Assembly (NCBI RefSeq): GCF_016865235.1
Contig: NZ_CP064030.1
Location: forward strand, 4,154,001 to 4,218,000
Reading direction: 5' to 3'
DNA: 64,000 nucleotides
Origin: Dyella caseinilytica
Lineage (GTDB): Bacteria > Pseudomonadota > Gammaproteobacteria > Xanthomonadales > Rhodanobacteraceae
Position 1 is the first letter of the stretch. Every line of letters begins with the position of its first letter. Below are positions 41,988-51,467 of the stretch, in pieces. The position numbers and the translations under genes are program-made. The notes under the pieces were generated by a model. The model made no database searches. It had not been told where the DNA came from and saw only the letters and a list, made by a program, of their open reading frames with translations.

Positions 41988-42862
41988 GACGTACGCTTCC
42001 GGTAAACAGTGCGGCCAACTAGTTCAAACGAATCGCTAAGTCCGTACATCGATTCGGAATGACCCAGGAACAGATAGCCTCCCTGCTCCAGCAAACCGGC
42101 ATAGCGTTCAAACAGACGCTGCTTGGTCGGCTTGTCGAAATAGATCACCACGTTGCGGCAGAAAATCGCATCGAACGGACCGCGCATCGGCCAGTCGTGC
42201 AACAGATTGAGCGGCTGGATGGTGACCAGCTCACGCAGGCGTGGGTGCACGCGCGCCCAACCTTCATACGAGCCTTCGCCGCGCATGAACCAACGGCTGC
42301 GTCGCTCGTCGCTCACACCGCCCAGACGATCCAGCGCATACGTGCCAGCGCGCGCCGTTTCCAACGCCTGTGGCGAAAGATCCGTCGCCAGGATGCGCGC
42401 ATCCACCTTGCTGCCAGTGCGATCCAACGCCTCGGCCAGCACCATCGCCAGCGCATACGGTTCTTCACCGGTCGAGCAGCCGGCCGACCAGATGCGTAGC
42501 CGACCACCGTTTTTCTTCGCTTCCAGCCAACGTGGCAGCAGATCGTTGATCAGCAGGTCGTAATGATGCATTTCACGGAAGAACGACGTGACGTTGGTGC
42601 TGATCACGCTTGCCAACTCACCCAGTTCGCCCTCCGGATCCCGGCGTAGCAGCTCGCAATAGCTGCTGAAGTCTTTCAGCCTCAGTGCGCGCAGGCGGCG
42701 CAACAAGCGTCCCTGCACCAGCTGGCGCTTCTGCTCGCCCAGGGCGATGCCGCAGTGCTGGTAGACGAAGTCGCGCAGAAACTGGAATTCGGTATCGCCA
42801 AGCAAAGGCCCACCCACGCCCGACGCGGTGGCATTGAAGTCGGTCAGGGTGGCCATGGTCAT
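41984..42862 (-). CDS. cheR: Chemotaxis protein methyltransferase CheR
   Basis: The 292-residue protein has the all-helical N-terminal domain (FLRDFVYQHCGIALGEQKRQLVQGRLLRRL) and a SAM-binding methyltransferase domain. Visible motifs are LRIWSAGCSTGEEPYALAMVLAE, the later FDAIFCRNVVIYFDKPTKQRLFERYAG and GYLFLGHSES. It methylates receptors with SAM, probably docking on the xWxxF tails of the neighbouring MCPs. ATGs at 42862 and 42856 are both possible. Confidence 0.95.
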   Translation of the reverse strand: MTMATLTDFNATASGVGGPLLGDTEFQFLRDFVYQHCGIALGEQKRQLVQGRLLRRLRALRLKDFSSYCELLRRDPEGELGELASVISTNVTSFFREMHHYDLLINDLLPRWLEAKKNGGRLRIWSAGCSTGEEPYALAMVLAEALDRTGSKVDARILATDLSPQALETARAGTYALDRLGGVSDERRSRWFMRGEGSYEGWARVHPRLRELVTIQPLNLLHDWPMRGPFDAIFCRNVVIYFDKPTKQRLFERYAGLLEQGGYLFLGHSESMYGLSDSFELVGRTVYRKRTS

Positions 42863-42865
42863 CGC

Positions 42866-44560
42866 TTAGAACTCCGCCCATTCGGCGGCTGGCTCAGCCA
42901 CCGACTTGTTTGAAGGTTTCGTCGCCTTGCTGCGCACCGCAGCAAGCACGGCTTCGGTTTCGGCTGTAACGGAATGCGCGCGCACCTTGACGGCCGGTTT
43001 TGGCGCAGCACGGCCGGGCACCTGGAAGAAGCGCATCTGCGCGGTCAGCTCGGCGGCCTGTTCCTGCATGGCGCGCGCCGCAGCCGCAGCTTCTTCGACC
43101 AGCGCCGCGTTCTGCTGCGTCATCTCGTCCATCTGCGACACGGCGTTGTTGACTTGATCGATACCTGCCGATTGTTCCTGGCTGGCCGCGGCGATCTCGG
43201 CGACGATGTCGGTGACTTTCTTCACGCCATCGACGATATCGGCCAGTGCGTGGCCCGAGCGGTCCACCATGTCCGAACCGATACGCACCAGTTCGCCGCT
43301 CTCGCCGATCAGCACCTTGATCTCCTTCGCCGCCGACGCACTGCGCTGGGCGAGGTTGCGCACTTCCGTGGCAACCACGGCAAAGCCACGACCCTGTTCG
43401 CCGGCACGCGCCGCTTCCACCGCGGCATTGAGCGCCAGCAGGTTGGTCTGGAAGGCGATCTCGTCGATCAGGCCGACAATGTCCGCCATGCGGCGGCTGG
43501 AGGCATCGATATCGCGCATCGCTGACACGGCACCCATCACCACCTTGCCGCCCTGCTCGGCACGCTCGCGTGCGCTGTTGGCCAGACGATTGGCTTGCGT
43601 GGCGTTGTCAGCGTTCTGCTTGACCGTGGCGGTCATTTCCTCCATCGACGAGGCGGTTTCCTCGAGGCTGGAAGCTTGTTCCTGCGTGCGTTGGCTCAGA
43701 TCGTCATTGCCGCGCGCGATCTGCTGCGATGCGGAGCTCACTCCTACCGCGTTGTCGCGCACGTTGCTGACAATCTCGACCAGCTTGTCGCTCATCGCTT
43801 GCAAGGCATGCTGCAACACGCCGATTTCGTCGTTGCTGGTCACCGTGATTTGATGTCCGAGGCGGCCCTGAGTGATTTCACCGGCCACACTGGCGGCAAT
43901 ACCAAGCGGCTTGGCAATCGTGCTGCGCAGATAGACCACGATGCCGCCCATGACCAGCAGCCCGAACAGAATGCAACCGCCGATCATCCCCATCATCTGC
44001 GGATAGCGATGCTGAGCCAAAAGGTAATGATCGTGAACCTGATCAGCGTTGATTTTCTGCAAGCTGCTCAGCACGTCGTGCAACGATGTTGCTGTTGCAC
44101 CAACCTCGTCACTGACTTCCACGGCGGCATTGGCGTAATCATCGTGGCTGAGCAGATCCAAGGTCTTATCCACCTGCGCATCGAACTGCTTGCGCAGCGG
44201 TCCGTAACGGTCGGCCACCGCACGCTCGTCATTCGAACTGACTTGGGACGGGTAATACGCGGACCAGCGGGTATCCATGATTTTGCGCATCGCAGGCAGG
44301 CGCGCCTGCACGTCTTGCAGCAATGCCTTGTCGTGCCTGATAACGATGCGCTGAAGTTCGACGCGCAGTTCGGTTTGCTGATCCTTGACGGCGGAAATGT
44401 CCAACACCGGCAGCATGTTCGAGTTGTAGATATCGCCCAGCACAAAATTGGCGTGGTCGATGGCGTAGGTGCCTACACCGCCTACACTGAGCAAGGTGGC
44501 CGCGCACAGGGAGAGCGCGACGATCAACTTGCGGGAAATGGTCCAGCTGCCAAGAGTCAC
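42866..44560 (-). CDS. Methyl-accepting chemotaxis protein (four-helix-bundle sensor)
   Basis: The 564-residue receptor has two membrane helices (LIVALSLCAATLLSVGGVG and MGMIGGCILFGLLVMGGIVVYL) flanking a helical periplasmic domain of Tar/4HB_MCP type. HAMP and signalling domains follow, with the tip FQTNLLALNAAVEAARAGEQGRGFAVVATEVRNLAQRS. The tail AEWAEF is an xWxxF docking site for CheR/CheB. The start is a GTG at 44560 with a GAGGTAA ribosome site. It lies immediately before cheR. Confidence 0.93.
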   Translation of the reverse strand: MTLGSWTISRKLIVALSLCAATLLSVGGVGTYAIDHANFVLGDIYNSNMLPVLDISAVKDQQTELRVELQRIVIRHDKALLQDVQARLPAMRKIMDTRWSAYYPSQVSSNDERAVADRYGPLRKQFDAQVDKTLDLLSHDDYANAAVEVSDEVGATATSLHDVLSSLQKINADQVHDHYLLAQHRYPQMMGMIGGCILFGLLVMGGIVVYLRSTIAKPLGIAASVAGEITQGRLGHQITVTSNDEIGVLQHALQAMSDKLVEIVSNVRDNAVGVSSASQQIARGNDDLSQRTQEQASSLEETASSMEEMTATVKQNADNATQANRLANSARERAEQGGKVVMGAVSAMRDIDASSRRMADIVGLIDEIAFQTNLLALNAAVEAARAGEQGRGFAVVATEVRNLAQRSASAAKEIKVLIGESGELVRIGSDMVDRSGHALADIVDGVKKVTDIVAEIAAASQEQSAGIDQVNNAVSQMDEMTQQNAALVEEAAAAARAMQEQAAELTAQMRFFQVPGRAAPKPAVKVRAHSVTAETEAVLAAVRSKATKPSNKSVAEPAAEWAEF

Positions 44561-44691
44561 AACACTTACCTCATCGTTTTATTGGTAGAAACACTGCGGA
44601 CATAGCGCATACGGTGTCCCTACCGCTTGAACACGAAACTCCTCTGGCCTGGCAGAAGCCCCTCTCTCCTGCTTGAAGACATGTCTTGCTT

Positions 44692-44718
44692 ACCCTCCGC
44701 CAGCGATGGGCGGAGGGT
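44692..44718. other. Hairpin between two MCP genes
   Basis: ACCCTCCGCC and GGCGGAGGGT pair perfectly around a 7-base loop, just after the stop of the MCP gene at 44730. There is no T-run, so it may stabilise or punctuate the operon mRNA rather than end it. Confidence 0.55.
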
Positions 44719-44729
44719 TACTGCATGAA

Positions 44730-46457
44730 TCAGAATTCCTTCCACACACCGCTATCGGCCGTTTCCGGCGCGGTGCGGCGGCTCGACGCAGTCGGTGGCG
44801 CCGACTGACGCACGGCGGCGAACACGGCCTCGGTTTCGGCCAGGACTTCCGCCGCCTTCGGCTTGGCCGCGGCGACTGAAGCAGCGGCTTCTTCACCGAA
44901 ACGGAAGAAGTTCACCTGGCGCGACAGTTCCCCGGCCTGCTCGTGCATGGCGCGTGCGGCAGCGGAGGCTTCCTCCACCAGTGCAGCGTTCTGCTGGGTC
45001 ATTTCATCCATCTGCGACACCGCGTTGTTCACCTGGTCGATGCCTGCCGATTGTTCCTGGCTGGCTGCGGCGATCTCGGCCACGATGTCGGTGACTTTTT
45101 TCACGCTGTCGACGATGTCGGCCAGCGCTTTGCCTGACTGATCCACCAGTTCGGAACCGGCGCGCACCTTGTCGGCGCTGTCGTTGATCAGCAGCTTGAT
45201 TTCTTTGGCCGCGCCGGCGCTGCGCTGCGCCAGATTGCGTACTTCGGTAGCGACCACGGCAAAGCCACGGCCCTGCTCACCGGCACGTGCAGCTTCCACC
45301 GCGGCATTGAGCGCCAGCAGGTTGGTCTGGAAGGCGATTTCGTCGATCAGGCTGACGATGTCGGAAATCTTGCGGCTGGAGCTGTTGATTTCGCGCATGG
45401 CGGTAACGGCCTGCGCCGCCACTTCACCGCCGCGCTCGGCCTGTTCGCGTGCGCCGCGGGCAAGTTGGTTGGCGTGGCTGGCGTTTTCCGCGTTCTGCTT
45501 CACGGTGGAGGTCATTTCCTCCATTGACGAAGCGGTTTCTTCCAGGCTGGAGGCCTGTTCCTGTGTGCGCTGGCTGAGGTCGTCGTTGCCGCGCGCGATC
45601 TGCTGCGCAGCCGTGCTCACCGCATCGGAGCCCTGGCGTACTTCGGCGACGATTTCCACCAGACGCTGATCCATCGTGCGCAGCGCGGAAAGCAGGTTGG
45701 CCAATTCATCGTTGCCCTTCACCTCGATCTCGTGACCGAGCTTGCCGGCGGCGATTTCCTTGGCAACTTTCATCGCGTAGTTCAGCGCATGCGAGATCGA
45801 GCGAATCAGCAAGGTCGAGCGGAGCAGCGCGAAGAGAAGGCCGGCGAGCAAGGCAATGACCGTGATCATGCGTACGCGCTCGTAACTCTTCACCTGCGCC
45901 TGGTAGGTGGCGTTGGCTTCGTCGCGCTGGATCTCGACCACCTTGGCCAAGCTATCCAGGCGCTGCATCAGCAGGGGACGCATTTCCATTTCCACCGTAT
46001 CGGTGGCGGAGTTGTCGTTCTGCTTGATGGCATCGAGCACGTCATCGCGTGCCTGCAGGTAATCCTTGTCGGTCGACTTATAGTCCTTGACAGTGGCCTC
46101 CAGCTTGGGGCTCAGCGACAGCTTGTCGAGCGACTTGGTCACGTCGTCCATCTGCTTCAGGTAGCGATCCGCTTCGGTCAGCTTCTGCTTCACCTGATCG
46201 GGCTTGCCCACCAAGGTGGCGGCCTCGTTGAGCGTAATGAAGTACATCAGCGAATTGGTGCGCAGCGTATCGACCAGCTGCGTTGGCACCAGCTCATTGT
46301 CGTAGATGGATTGCGTGCCGGCGTTCTGGCGCGCCATCGAGCCCACGCCGATCACCGCACCAGCAACCAGCATGACGCACAGCAGCCCGACCAGCATGAT
46401 CAGGCGTGCCTTGATCGTCAGCGACGTAAATTTCAACTTCGGGAAGCGCAGTTTCAT
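44730..46457 (-). CDS. Methyl-accepting chemotaxis protein (four-helix-bundle sensor)
   Basis: The 575-residue receptor has membrane helices LIMLVGLLCVMLVAGAVIGVG and MITVIALLAGLLFALL. They enclose a helical periplasmic domain (YDNELVPTQLVDTLRTNSLMYFITLNEA) of the 4HB family. HAMP and a canonical signalling domain follow. It ends SGVWKEF, an xWxxF tail. Its signalling half is nearly identical to that of the next MCP gene, so the two arose by duplication. It follows cheW by 14 bases. Confidence 0.93.
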   Translation of the reverse strand: MKLRFPKLKFTSLTIKARLIMLVGLLCVMLVAGAVIGVGSMARQNAGTQSIYDNELVPTQLVDTLRTNSLMYFITLNEAATLVGKPDQVKQKLTEADRYLKQMDDVTKSLDKLSLSPKLEATVKDYKSTDKDYLQARDDVLDAIKQNDNSATDTVEMEMRPLLMQRLDSLAKVVEIQRDEANATYQAQVKSYERVRMITVIALLAGLLFALLRSTLLIRSISHALNYAMKVAKEIAAGKLGHEIEVKGNDELANLLSALRTMDQRLVEIVAEVRQGSDAVSTAAQQIARGNDDLSQRTQEQASSLEETASSMEEMTSTVKQNAENASHANQLARGAREQAERGGEVAAQAVTAMREINSSSRKISDIVSLIDEIAFQTNLLALNAAVEAARAGEQGRGFAVVATEVRNLAQRSAGAAKEIKLLINDSADKVRAGSELVDQSGKALADIVDSVKKVTDIVAEIAAASQEQSAGIDQVNNAVSQMDEMTQQNAALVEEASAAARAMHEQAGELSRQVNFFRFGEEAAASVAAAKPKAAEVLAETEAVFAAVRQSAPPTASSRRTAPETADSGVWKEF

Positions 46458-46471
46458 GTTGTCTTATTCCT

Positions 46472-46978
46472 TCATGCCACAGCTTTCACATCGTCGGCCG
46501 CGTTCAGGGCGGCTTCGAGCATCTGCGCGTCCTGCGGTTGCAGCAGCTTGTCTGCATCGAGCAGCAGCACCATGCGGTCGCCGATCGAGGTCAGTCCTTT
46601 CAGGTATTCGGTGTCGACGGTGGTGCCCATGTCGGGCACCGGGCGCAGCGCATCGCTGGCCACATCGATCACGTCGGACACGGCGTCCACCACCACGCCG
46701 AATTGGCGGCCTGCCACGGTGATGATCACGGTGACGGTGGTGGCGTTGTATTCCTCGCGGGCAAGACCGAAACGCAAGCGCAGATCGACCACCGGCACGA
46801 TGGCGCCGCGAAGATTCAGCACGCCCAACACGTAATGCGGCGACTGCGGAATGCGCGTTACCGGCGTCCAGCCGCGAATCTCGCGCACGGACAGGATGTC
46901 GACACCGTATTCCTCGTGAGCGAGGTTGACGGTGAGGTACTGCGACTGGAGCGCCTCGCTCCGGGCCTGGTCAGACAT
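46472..46978 (-). CDS. cheW: Chemotaxis coupling protein CheW
   Basis: The protein of about 168 residues is a single CheW domain: LTVNLAHEEYGVDILSVREIRGWTPVTRIPQSPHYVLGVLNLRGAIVPVVDLRLRFG, then VVVDAVSDVIDV. It links receptors to CheA. I chose the ATG at 46978 because GACGAGGCG precedes it at good spacing; an ATG at 46993 is also in frame. It sits between two MCP genes. Confidence 0.93.
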   Translation of the reverse strand: MSDQARSEALQSQYLTVNLAHEEYGVDILSVREIRGWTPVTRIPQSPHYVLGVLNLRGAIVPVVDLRLRFGLAREEYNATTVTVIITVAGRQFGVVVDAVSDVIDVASDALRPVPDMGTTVDTEYLKGLTSIGDRMVLLLDADKLLQPQDAQMLEAALNAADDVKAVA

Positions 46979-47096
46979 GTTTCGCCTCGTCATTGGAGCG
47001 CCCCCAGAGGGCTCCCGTTCGAAAGATGGATCGGCGGTTTTGGGTAAAACTTGAGCTGTTTCCTGCACGTTTCCTTGACTTTCTCGTAGCGAAGGA

Positions 47097-47122
47097 CGCC
47101 CCTCCCCTCCCGGGAGAGGGCG
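47097..47122. repeat. CCTCTCCCC/GGGGAGAGG-type palindrome
   Basis: GCCCCTCCCCTCCC-GGGAGAGGGCG lies in the short gap after the MCP gene at 47140 and is related to the copies at 50933, 51032, 59661 and 61415. Confidence 0.6.
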
Positions 47123-47139
47123 CTTGTTCCTGGTAGCGG

Positions 47140-48804
47140 CTAGAACTCGGCCCACTCCCCAGCCACCGCCAGAGGCCGCGCCGCCGGCATGGCGACCCGG
47201 GCGGTCACTGGGGCGGGTTTGAGCGCGGAACGAACCTCGCCACGCACCCGGAAATACCCCATCTGCGTCTGCAACCGATCCGCCTGCTCCTGCATGGCCC
47301 GCGCCGCGGCCGCCGCCTCTTCCACCAGCGCAGCGTTCTGCTGGGTGACCTCGTCCATCTGCGTCACCGCCCGGTTGACCTGCTCGATGCCGGCCGATTG
47401 CTCCTGGCTGGCCGCGGCGATCTCGTCCACGATGTCAGCCACTTTCTTCGCGCTACCGATGATTCCTGTGAGCGCCTGCCCGGATGCTTCGACCAGCTGT
47501 GTCCCGGCCTGCACCTTGTCCACGCTGTCGCCGATCAGGGCCTTGATGTCCTTCGCGGCGCGCGCACTGCGTTGGGCGAGGTTGCGCACTTCCGTGGCAA
47601 CCACCGCGAAACCATGGCCGTGCTCGCCGGCATGCGCGGCTTCGACCGCCGCATTCAGTGCCAGCAGATTGGTCTGGAAGGCGATTTCATCGATCAGGCC
47701 GACGATCTCCGCGATCTGCCCACTGGCCTGCTTGATCGCCTGCATCGCCACGCTGGCCTGTTGCGCCACGTCACCGCCGCGCTCGGCCTGGTTGCGCATG
47801 GCGGTAGCGAGCTGGCTGGCTTGGCCGGCGTTTCCGGCGCTTTGCTTCACCGTGGATGTCATTTCTTCCATCGATGCCGCGGTTTCTTCCAGGCTGGAGG
47901 CCTGTTCCTGCGTGCGATAGCTCAGGTCGTCGTTGCCGCGCGCAATCTGCTGCGCTGCTGAGGTGACGGCGTGGGCGCCCTGCTGAACCTCGCCGACGAT
48001 GTCCGTAAGCTTGCCGCGCATGCGCCCAAGCGCATCCAGCAAACTGCCTTCGGCAGCCTGCACGTTGTCACCACTCAGATCGCCATCGGCAATACGCGTT
48101 GCCATGGTCACCGCCACGCCCGGCTCGCCACCGATGCTGCTGCGGATGCTGCGCATCGACTCCCACACCACCAGGATCACCAGCAAACCCACCAGCGCGG
48201 CGCGCAGCAGACTGCCGATCAGCATCTGCTGGAACTGCGCATCGATATCCACAAAGTACGCGCCGGCTGCCACGTGCAGATCCCAGGGCTTGTACCAGGA
48301 CGAATAGGTCATCTTGAGCTTGTTGCCTTTGCTGCCCGGCATCGGCCACATGTATTCGGTAAGGCCGTGACCATCGCGCTGGTCGGCCGCCAACATGTCG
48401 CGATAGAAATACTTGCCGGTGGTGTCAGCATCGTCGTGAATGCTCTTACCATCGCGCTGGGGCATGATCGGATGCATGCGCATGACAAGACCGGAGTCGA
48501 AGGTATAGACGTAGCCGGTGCCGTTGTTCCAGCGTAATGTGGACAGCGCTGCCAGCGCACGCCGCTGCGCTTCCGCTTCGCTGAATTCACCCTTCACGGC
48601 GCGCTCGTGATAGCTCTCAAGCAACGACGTAGCGGTCGCCACCTGATCGCCCAATGCACGCTCGCGCGCCTGCATCTGCAGGCTGCGACTGTCGGCAGCC
48701 GACATCACGGTGAGCGCAACCAGTCCGATCACGACGATCGCGATCACCAGCCACACCCTGGCCGCAAGACTCAGGTGTTCCAACAGTTTCAAGGGGGACA
48801 TCAT
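47140..48804 (-). CDS. Methyl-accepting chemotaxis protein with single-Cache sensor and altered hairpin tip
   Basis: The 554-residue receptor has an N-terminal helix (VWLVIAIVVIGLVALTVMSAA) and an sCache_2-type periplasmic domain (GTGYVYTFDSGLVMRMHPIMP, YFYRDMLAADQRDGHGLTEY, YSSWYKPWDLHVAAGAYFVDID). A second helix, a HAMP-like region and a signalling domain follow. The usually invariant tip AARAGEQGRGFAVV reads AAHAGEHGHGFAVV here. It ends GEWAEF, an xWxxF tail. Cache domains of this type bind small organic acids. Confidence 0.92.
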   Translation of the reverse strand: MMSPLKLLEHLSLAARVWLVIAIVVIGLVALTVMSAADSRSLQMQARERALGDQVATATSLLESYHERAVKGEFSEAEAQRRALAALSTLRWNNGTGYVYTFDSGLVMRMHPIMPQRDGKSIHDDADTTGKYFYRDMLAADQRDGHGLTEYMWPMPGSKGNKLKMTYSSWYKPWDLHVAAGAYFVDIDAQFQQMLIGSLLRAALVGLLVILVVWESMRSIRSSIGGEPGVAVTMATRIADGDLSGDNVQAAEGSLLDALGRMRGKLTDIVGEVQQGAHAVTSAAQQIARGNDDLSYRTQEQASSLEETAASMEEMTSTVKQSAGNAGQASQLATAMRNQAERGGDVAQQASVAMQAIKQASGQIAEIVGLIDEIAFQTNLLALNAAVEAAHAGEHGHGFAVVATEVRNLAQRSARAAKDIKALIGDSVDKVQAGTQLVEASGQALTGIIGSAKKVADIVDEIAAASQEQSAGIEQVNRAVTQMDEVTQQNAALVEEAAAAARAMQEQADRLQTQMGYFRVRGEVRSALKPAPVTARVAMPAARPLAVAGEWAEF

Positions 48805-48915
48805 GACGGCAACCTTCGAAGAGATGGGAAATCGGAGCGCAAGCGTCCGCGCACCGCTCTCCCGGCACGGCAGATCTTCAGGTGGTAACTCGCGGCGCCT
48901 TCCCGGCGCCGCACG

Positions 48916-50895
48916 TTATGCAGCTTTGCGTCGCGATTGCAGACGGATCAAACCGGCGACATCGATAATCAATGCAACCGAACCGTCCGCGAGAATCGTC
49001 GCACCGGAAATACCCTCGACGCGGCGATAGTTCGCTTCCAGCGATTTCACGACAGCCTGCTGCTGGCCGATCAGTTCGTCGACGAACAAGCCAACCTGGT
49101 TGCCATCCGATTCGACCACGATGACCAGACCGTCTTCGATCTTCTGCTGCGCGTTTGCGCAGCCAAATTGCTGATGCAGCCGCACAATCGGGCGATATTC
49201 ACCACGGAAGCGGAACAGCTCACCGCCGCCCGTCACACTGCGCACCGCATCGGCCGATAGTTGTACCGATTCGACAATCGACACCAGCGGCACGATGTAG
49301 CACTCCTCACCGACCGCAGCGCGCAAACCGTCAATGATTGCCAGCGTCAACGGCAGGGTGATGGTGAAGGTGGTGCCATGACCCGGACGGCTCTTGATCG
49401 ACACGCTGCCGCCCAGATCCGTCACGTTGCGGCGAACCACGTCCATGCCCACGCCGCGGCCGGACAAATCGGTCGTCACTGCCGCCGTGGAGAAGCCCGG
49501 CTGGAAGATCAGCTCGCCGACTTCTTCGTCACTGATGTTGTCGCCGCTGTTGATCAAACCCTTTTGCAACGCCTTGTTGATGATCGCTTCGCGATTCAAT
49601 CCGGCGCCGTCGTCAACGATCTCCACCACGATGGAGCCGCCGCGATGGAACGCTTCCAGGCGCAGCGTACCGGTGTCGCCCTTGCCAGAAGCGCGGCGTT
49701 TTTCCGGCGTTTCCAGACCGTGATCGATGGCGTTGCGCACCAGGTGCACCAGCGGATCGCCGATCTTTTCCAACACCGTTTTGTCGAGCTCGGTGTGTTC
49801 GCCAACCATCTCCAGCTTCACCTGCTTGCCGAGCTTCTGGCTCAGATCACGCACCAGTCGCGGGAAACGGTTGAATACCGAGCCGATCGGCAACATGCGG
49901 ATGCCCATCACGCTTTCCTGGAGCGAACGCGTGTGGCGCGCGAGATGCGCAAGGCCTTGCTGCAACATCGCCAGGCGCGACGGATCGAATTCTTCGCGGA
50001 ACTGATCGAGCATGGCTTGCGTAATCACCAGTTCGCCGACCAGGTCGATCAGGCCGTCGATCTTGTCGATGCCCACGCGCACCGAACCGGCGTCATTGCT
50101 GCTCGCCGCGGCACGCGCACTCCCTGCCGTGCCGCCTGCGCCGGCCGGCGTAGCGACAGCTTCGACGGACGGCGCAGGCGGTGGCGCGGCGGCAACAAGT
50201 GGTTCGATGCTCAGATCGCACTCGTCTTCGACCCACTCGAATACCGCCGCGATGGCTTCGCGCTTGACCGATCCGGTCAACTCGATGCGCCAGCCCAAGT
50301 GGCATTCGGTAGGATCGAGCGCGTCCAGCGTGGGCACACGATCCAACTGTGCCTCGACGACCAGCTGCCCGAGCGCGGCCAGTTCACGCAACAGACGCAA
50401 CGGGTCGTTGCCGCCGGCCAACATGCCGGCGTGGGGACGGAATTGAATGATCCAGCCGCTGGATGCGGCCGGCTTATCGGCAGCTTTCGCCGCTGCCGCG
50501 GGCACGGCATGACCGACGGTGGCAGCCAGTTGCTGTTTCAGATTTTCACTGTCGGCGTTAGCCAGCGGTTGGCCGCTTTGGGCACGATCAAACATGCCAC
50601 GCAGGCAATCGACGGTGCGCAGCATCAGTTCGATGATGGTCTTGTCGATCGCACGACGGCCATCGCGCACTTGATCGAGCAGCGACTCGGCTTCATGCGT
50701 GAGCGCCGCCATGTCCGGAAAGCCGAACGTGGCCGATCCGCCCTTGATCGAATGCGCCGCGCGGAAAATGCTGTGCACCAGCTCGGCGTCGCCACCATCG
50801 TCGAGCGCCAGCAACGCCGATTCCATCGCGTCCAGCCCTTCCAGGCTTTCTTCGAAGAAGACTTTGTGGAATTGCGCGATGCTGATGTTGCTCAT
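48916..50895 (-). CDS. cheA: Chemotaxis histidine kinase CheA (operon 1)
   Basis: The protein of about 659 residues has the Hpt domain with phosphorylated His48 (SIFRAAHSIKGGSATFGF). A P2-like insert and the dimerisation domain (VRVGIDKIDGLIDLVGELVITQAML) follow. The ATPase domain shows LVRNAIDHGLE, VDDGAGLN and DLSGRGVGMDVV. A CheW-like domain ends the protein. The ATG at 50895 is in family position; a TTG lies 6 bases upstream. It phosphorylates CheY and CheB. A different CheA is encoded at 56460-58397. Confidence 0.95.
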   Translation of the reverse strand: MSNISIAQFHKVFFEESLEGLDAMESALLALDDGGDAELVHSIFRAAHSIKGGSATFGFPDMAALTHEAESLLDQVRDGRRAIDKTIIELMLRTVDCLRGMFDRAQSGQPLANADSENLKQQLAATVGHAVPAAAAKAADKPAASSGWIIQFRPHAGMLAGGNDPLRLLRELAALGQLVVEAQLDRVPTLDALDPTECHLGWRIELTGSVKREAIAAVFEWVEDECDLSIEPLVAAAPPPAPSVEAVATPAGAGGTAGSARAAASSNDAGSVRVGIDKIDGLIDLVGELVITQAMLDQFREEFDPSRLAMLQQGLAHLARHTRSLQESVMGIRMLPIGSVFNRFPRLVRDLSQKLGKQVKLEMVGEHTELDKTVLEKIGDPLVHLVRNAIDHGLETPEKRRASGKGDTGTLRLEAFHRGGSIVVEIVDDGAGLNREAIINKALQKGLINSGDNISDEEVGELIFQPGFSTAAVTTDLSGRGVGMDVVRRNVTDLGGSVSIKSRPGHGTTFTITLPLTLAIIDGLRAAVGEECYIVPLVSIVESVQLSADAVRSVTGGGELFRFRGEYRPIVRLHQQFGCANAQQKIEDGLVIVVESDGNQVGLFVDELIGQQQAVVKSLEANYRRVEGISGATILADGSVALIIDVAGLIRLQSRRKAA

Positions 50896-50932
50896 AAACA
50901 AAATCCTGAAATGGGCGGGATGCTGCTTTGCT

Positions 50933-50955
50933 CCCTCTCCCCTCCGGGGAGAGGG
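50933..50955. repeat. CCTCTCCCC/GGGGAGAGG palindrome (left member of an inverted pair)
   Basis: CCCTCTCCCCTCCGGGGAGAGGG is nearly perfectly self-complementary and continues into TTGGGGTGAGGGG. The next copy at 51032-51073 carries the inverted form CCCCTCACCCTAGCCC. Confidence 0.75.
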
Positions 50956-51031
50956 TTGGGGTGAGGGGTCGCGCTTGCCTCAAGAATGAAGATCAAGGCG
51001 CCGGCACTCATACCGTTTTTCGCGAGGTTGT

Positions 51032-51073
51032 CCCCTCACCCTAGCCCTCTCCTCTCCCCAAAGGGGAGAGGGG
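51032..51073. repeat. CCTCTCCCC/GGGGAGAGG palindrome (right member of an inverted pair)
   Basis: CCCCTCACCCTAGCCCTCTCC, then CTCTCCCCAAAGGGGAGAGG, mirrors the copy about 80 bases to the left. The pair sits between cheY and cheA, a BIME-like layout. Confidence 0.75.
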
Positions 51074-51086
51074 ACCAGCCTGAGGC

Positions 51087-51449
51087 TCAGCCAAGCACGC
51101 GCTTGACGGTCGCCAGCAACTGCTCCGGGTCAAACGGCTTCACCAGCCAGCCGGTCGCACCCGCCGCCTTGCCTTCCATCTTCTTGTCCGTATTGGATTC
51201 GGTGGTCAGCATCAGGATCGGCACGCCCTTGTATTCGGCGCGTGTGCGCAGCTCGCGCACCATGCTGATACCGTCCATCACCGGCATGTTGACGTCGGCC
51301 AGCACCAGGTCGAACTTCGAGGTTGCCGCCGTATCCAGCGCAGCCTGGCCGTTATCTGCCTCGGCCACGTCATAACCGGCGCTGCGCAGCGTAAACGCCA
51401 CCATGCCGCGCATCGAAGCCGAATCGTCCACTGCAAGAATCTTTGCCAT
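51087..51449 (-). CDS. cheY: Chemotaxis response regulator CheY (operon 1)
   Basis: The 120-residue protein is a single receiver domain. It has the acidic pair DD at residues 8-9, phosphorylation site Asp52 (VLADVNMPVMDG), a Thr in LMLTTES and Lys104 (WLVKPF). It belongs to the TCST-type CheY encoded next to CheA. It may signal to CheA partners other than the flagellar switch, since a second CheY is encoded beside CheZ at 59208. Confidence 0.94.
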   Translation of the reverse strand: MAKILAVDDSASMRGMVAFTLRSAGYDVAEADNGQAALDTAATSKFDLVLADVNMPVMDGISMVRELRTRAEYKGVPILMLTTESNTDKKMEGKAAGATGWLVKPFDPEQLLATVKRVLG

Positions 51450-51467
51450 TTTCCATCCACCTCAAGT

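Noticed and set aside
49261..50964. Plus-strand open frame of more than 560 codons opposite cheA
   Set aside because: The cheA frame is unambiguous. Long antisense frames are expected in GC-rich genes with strong third-position bias.
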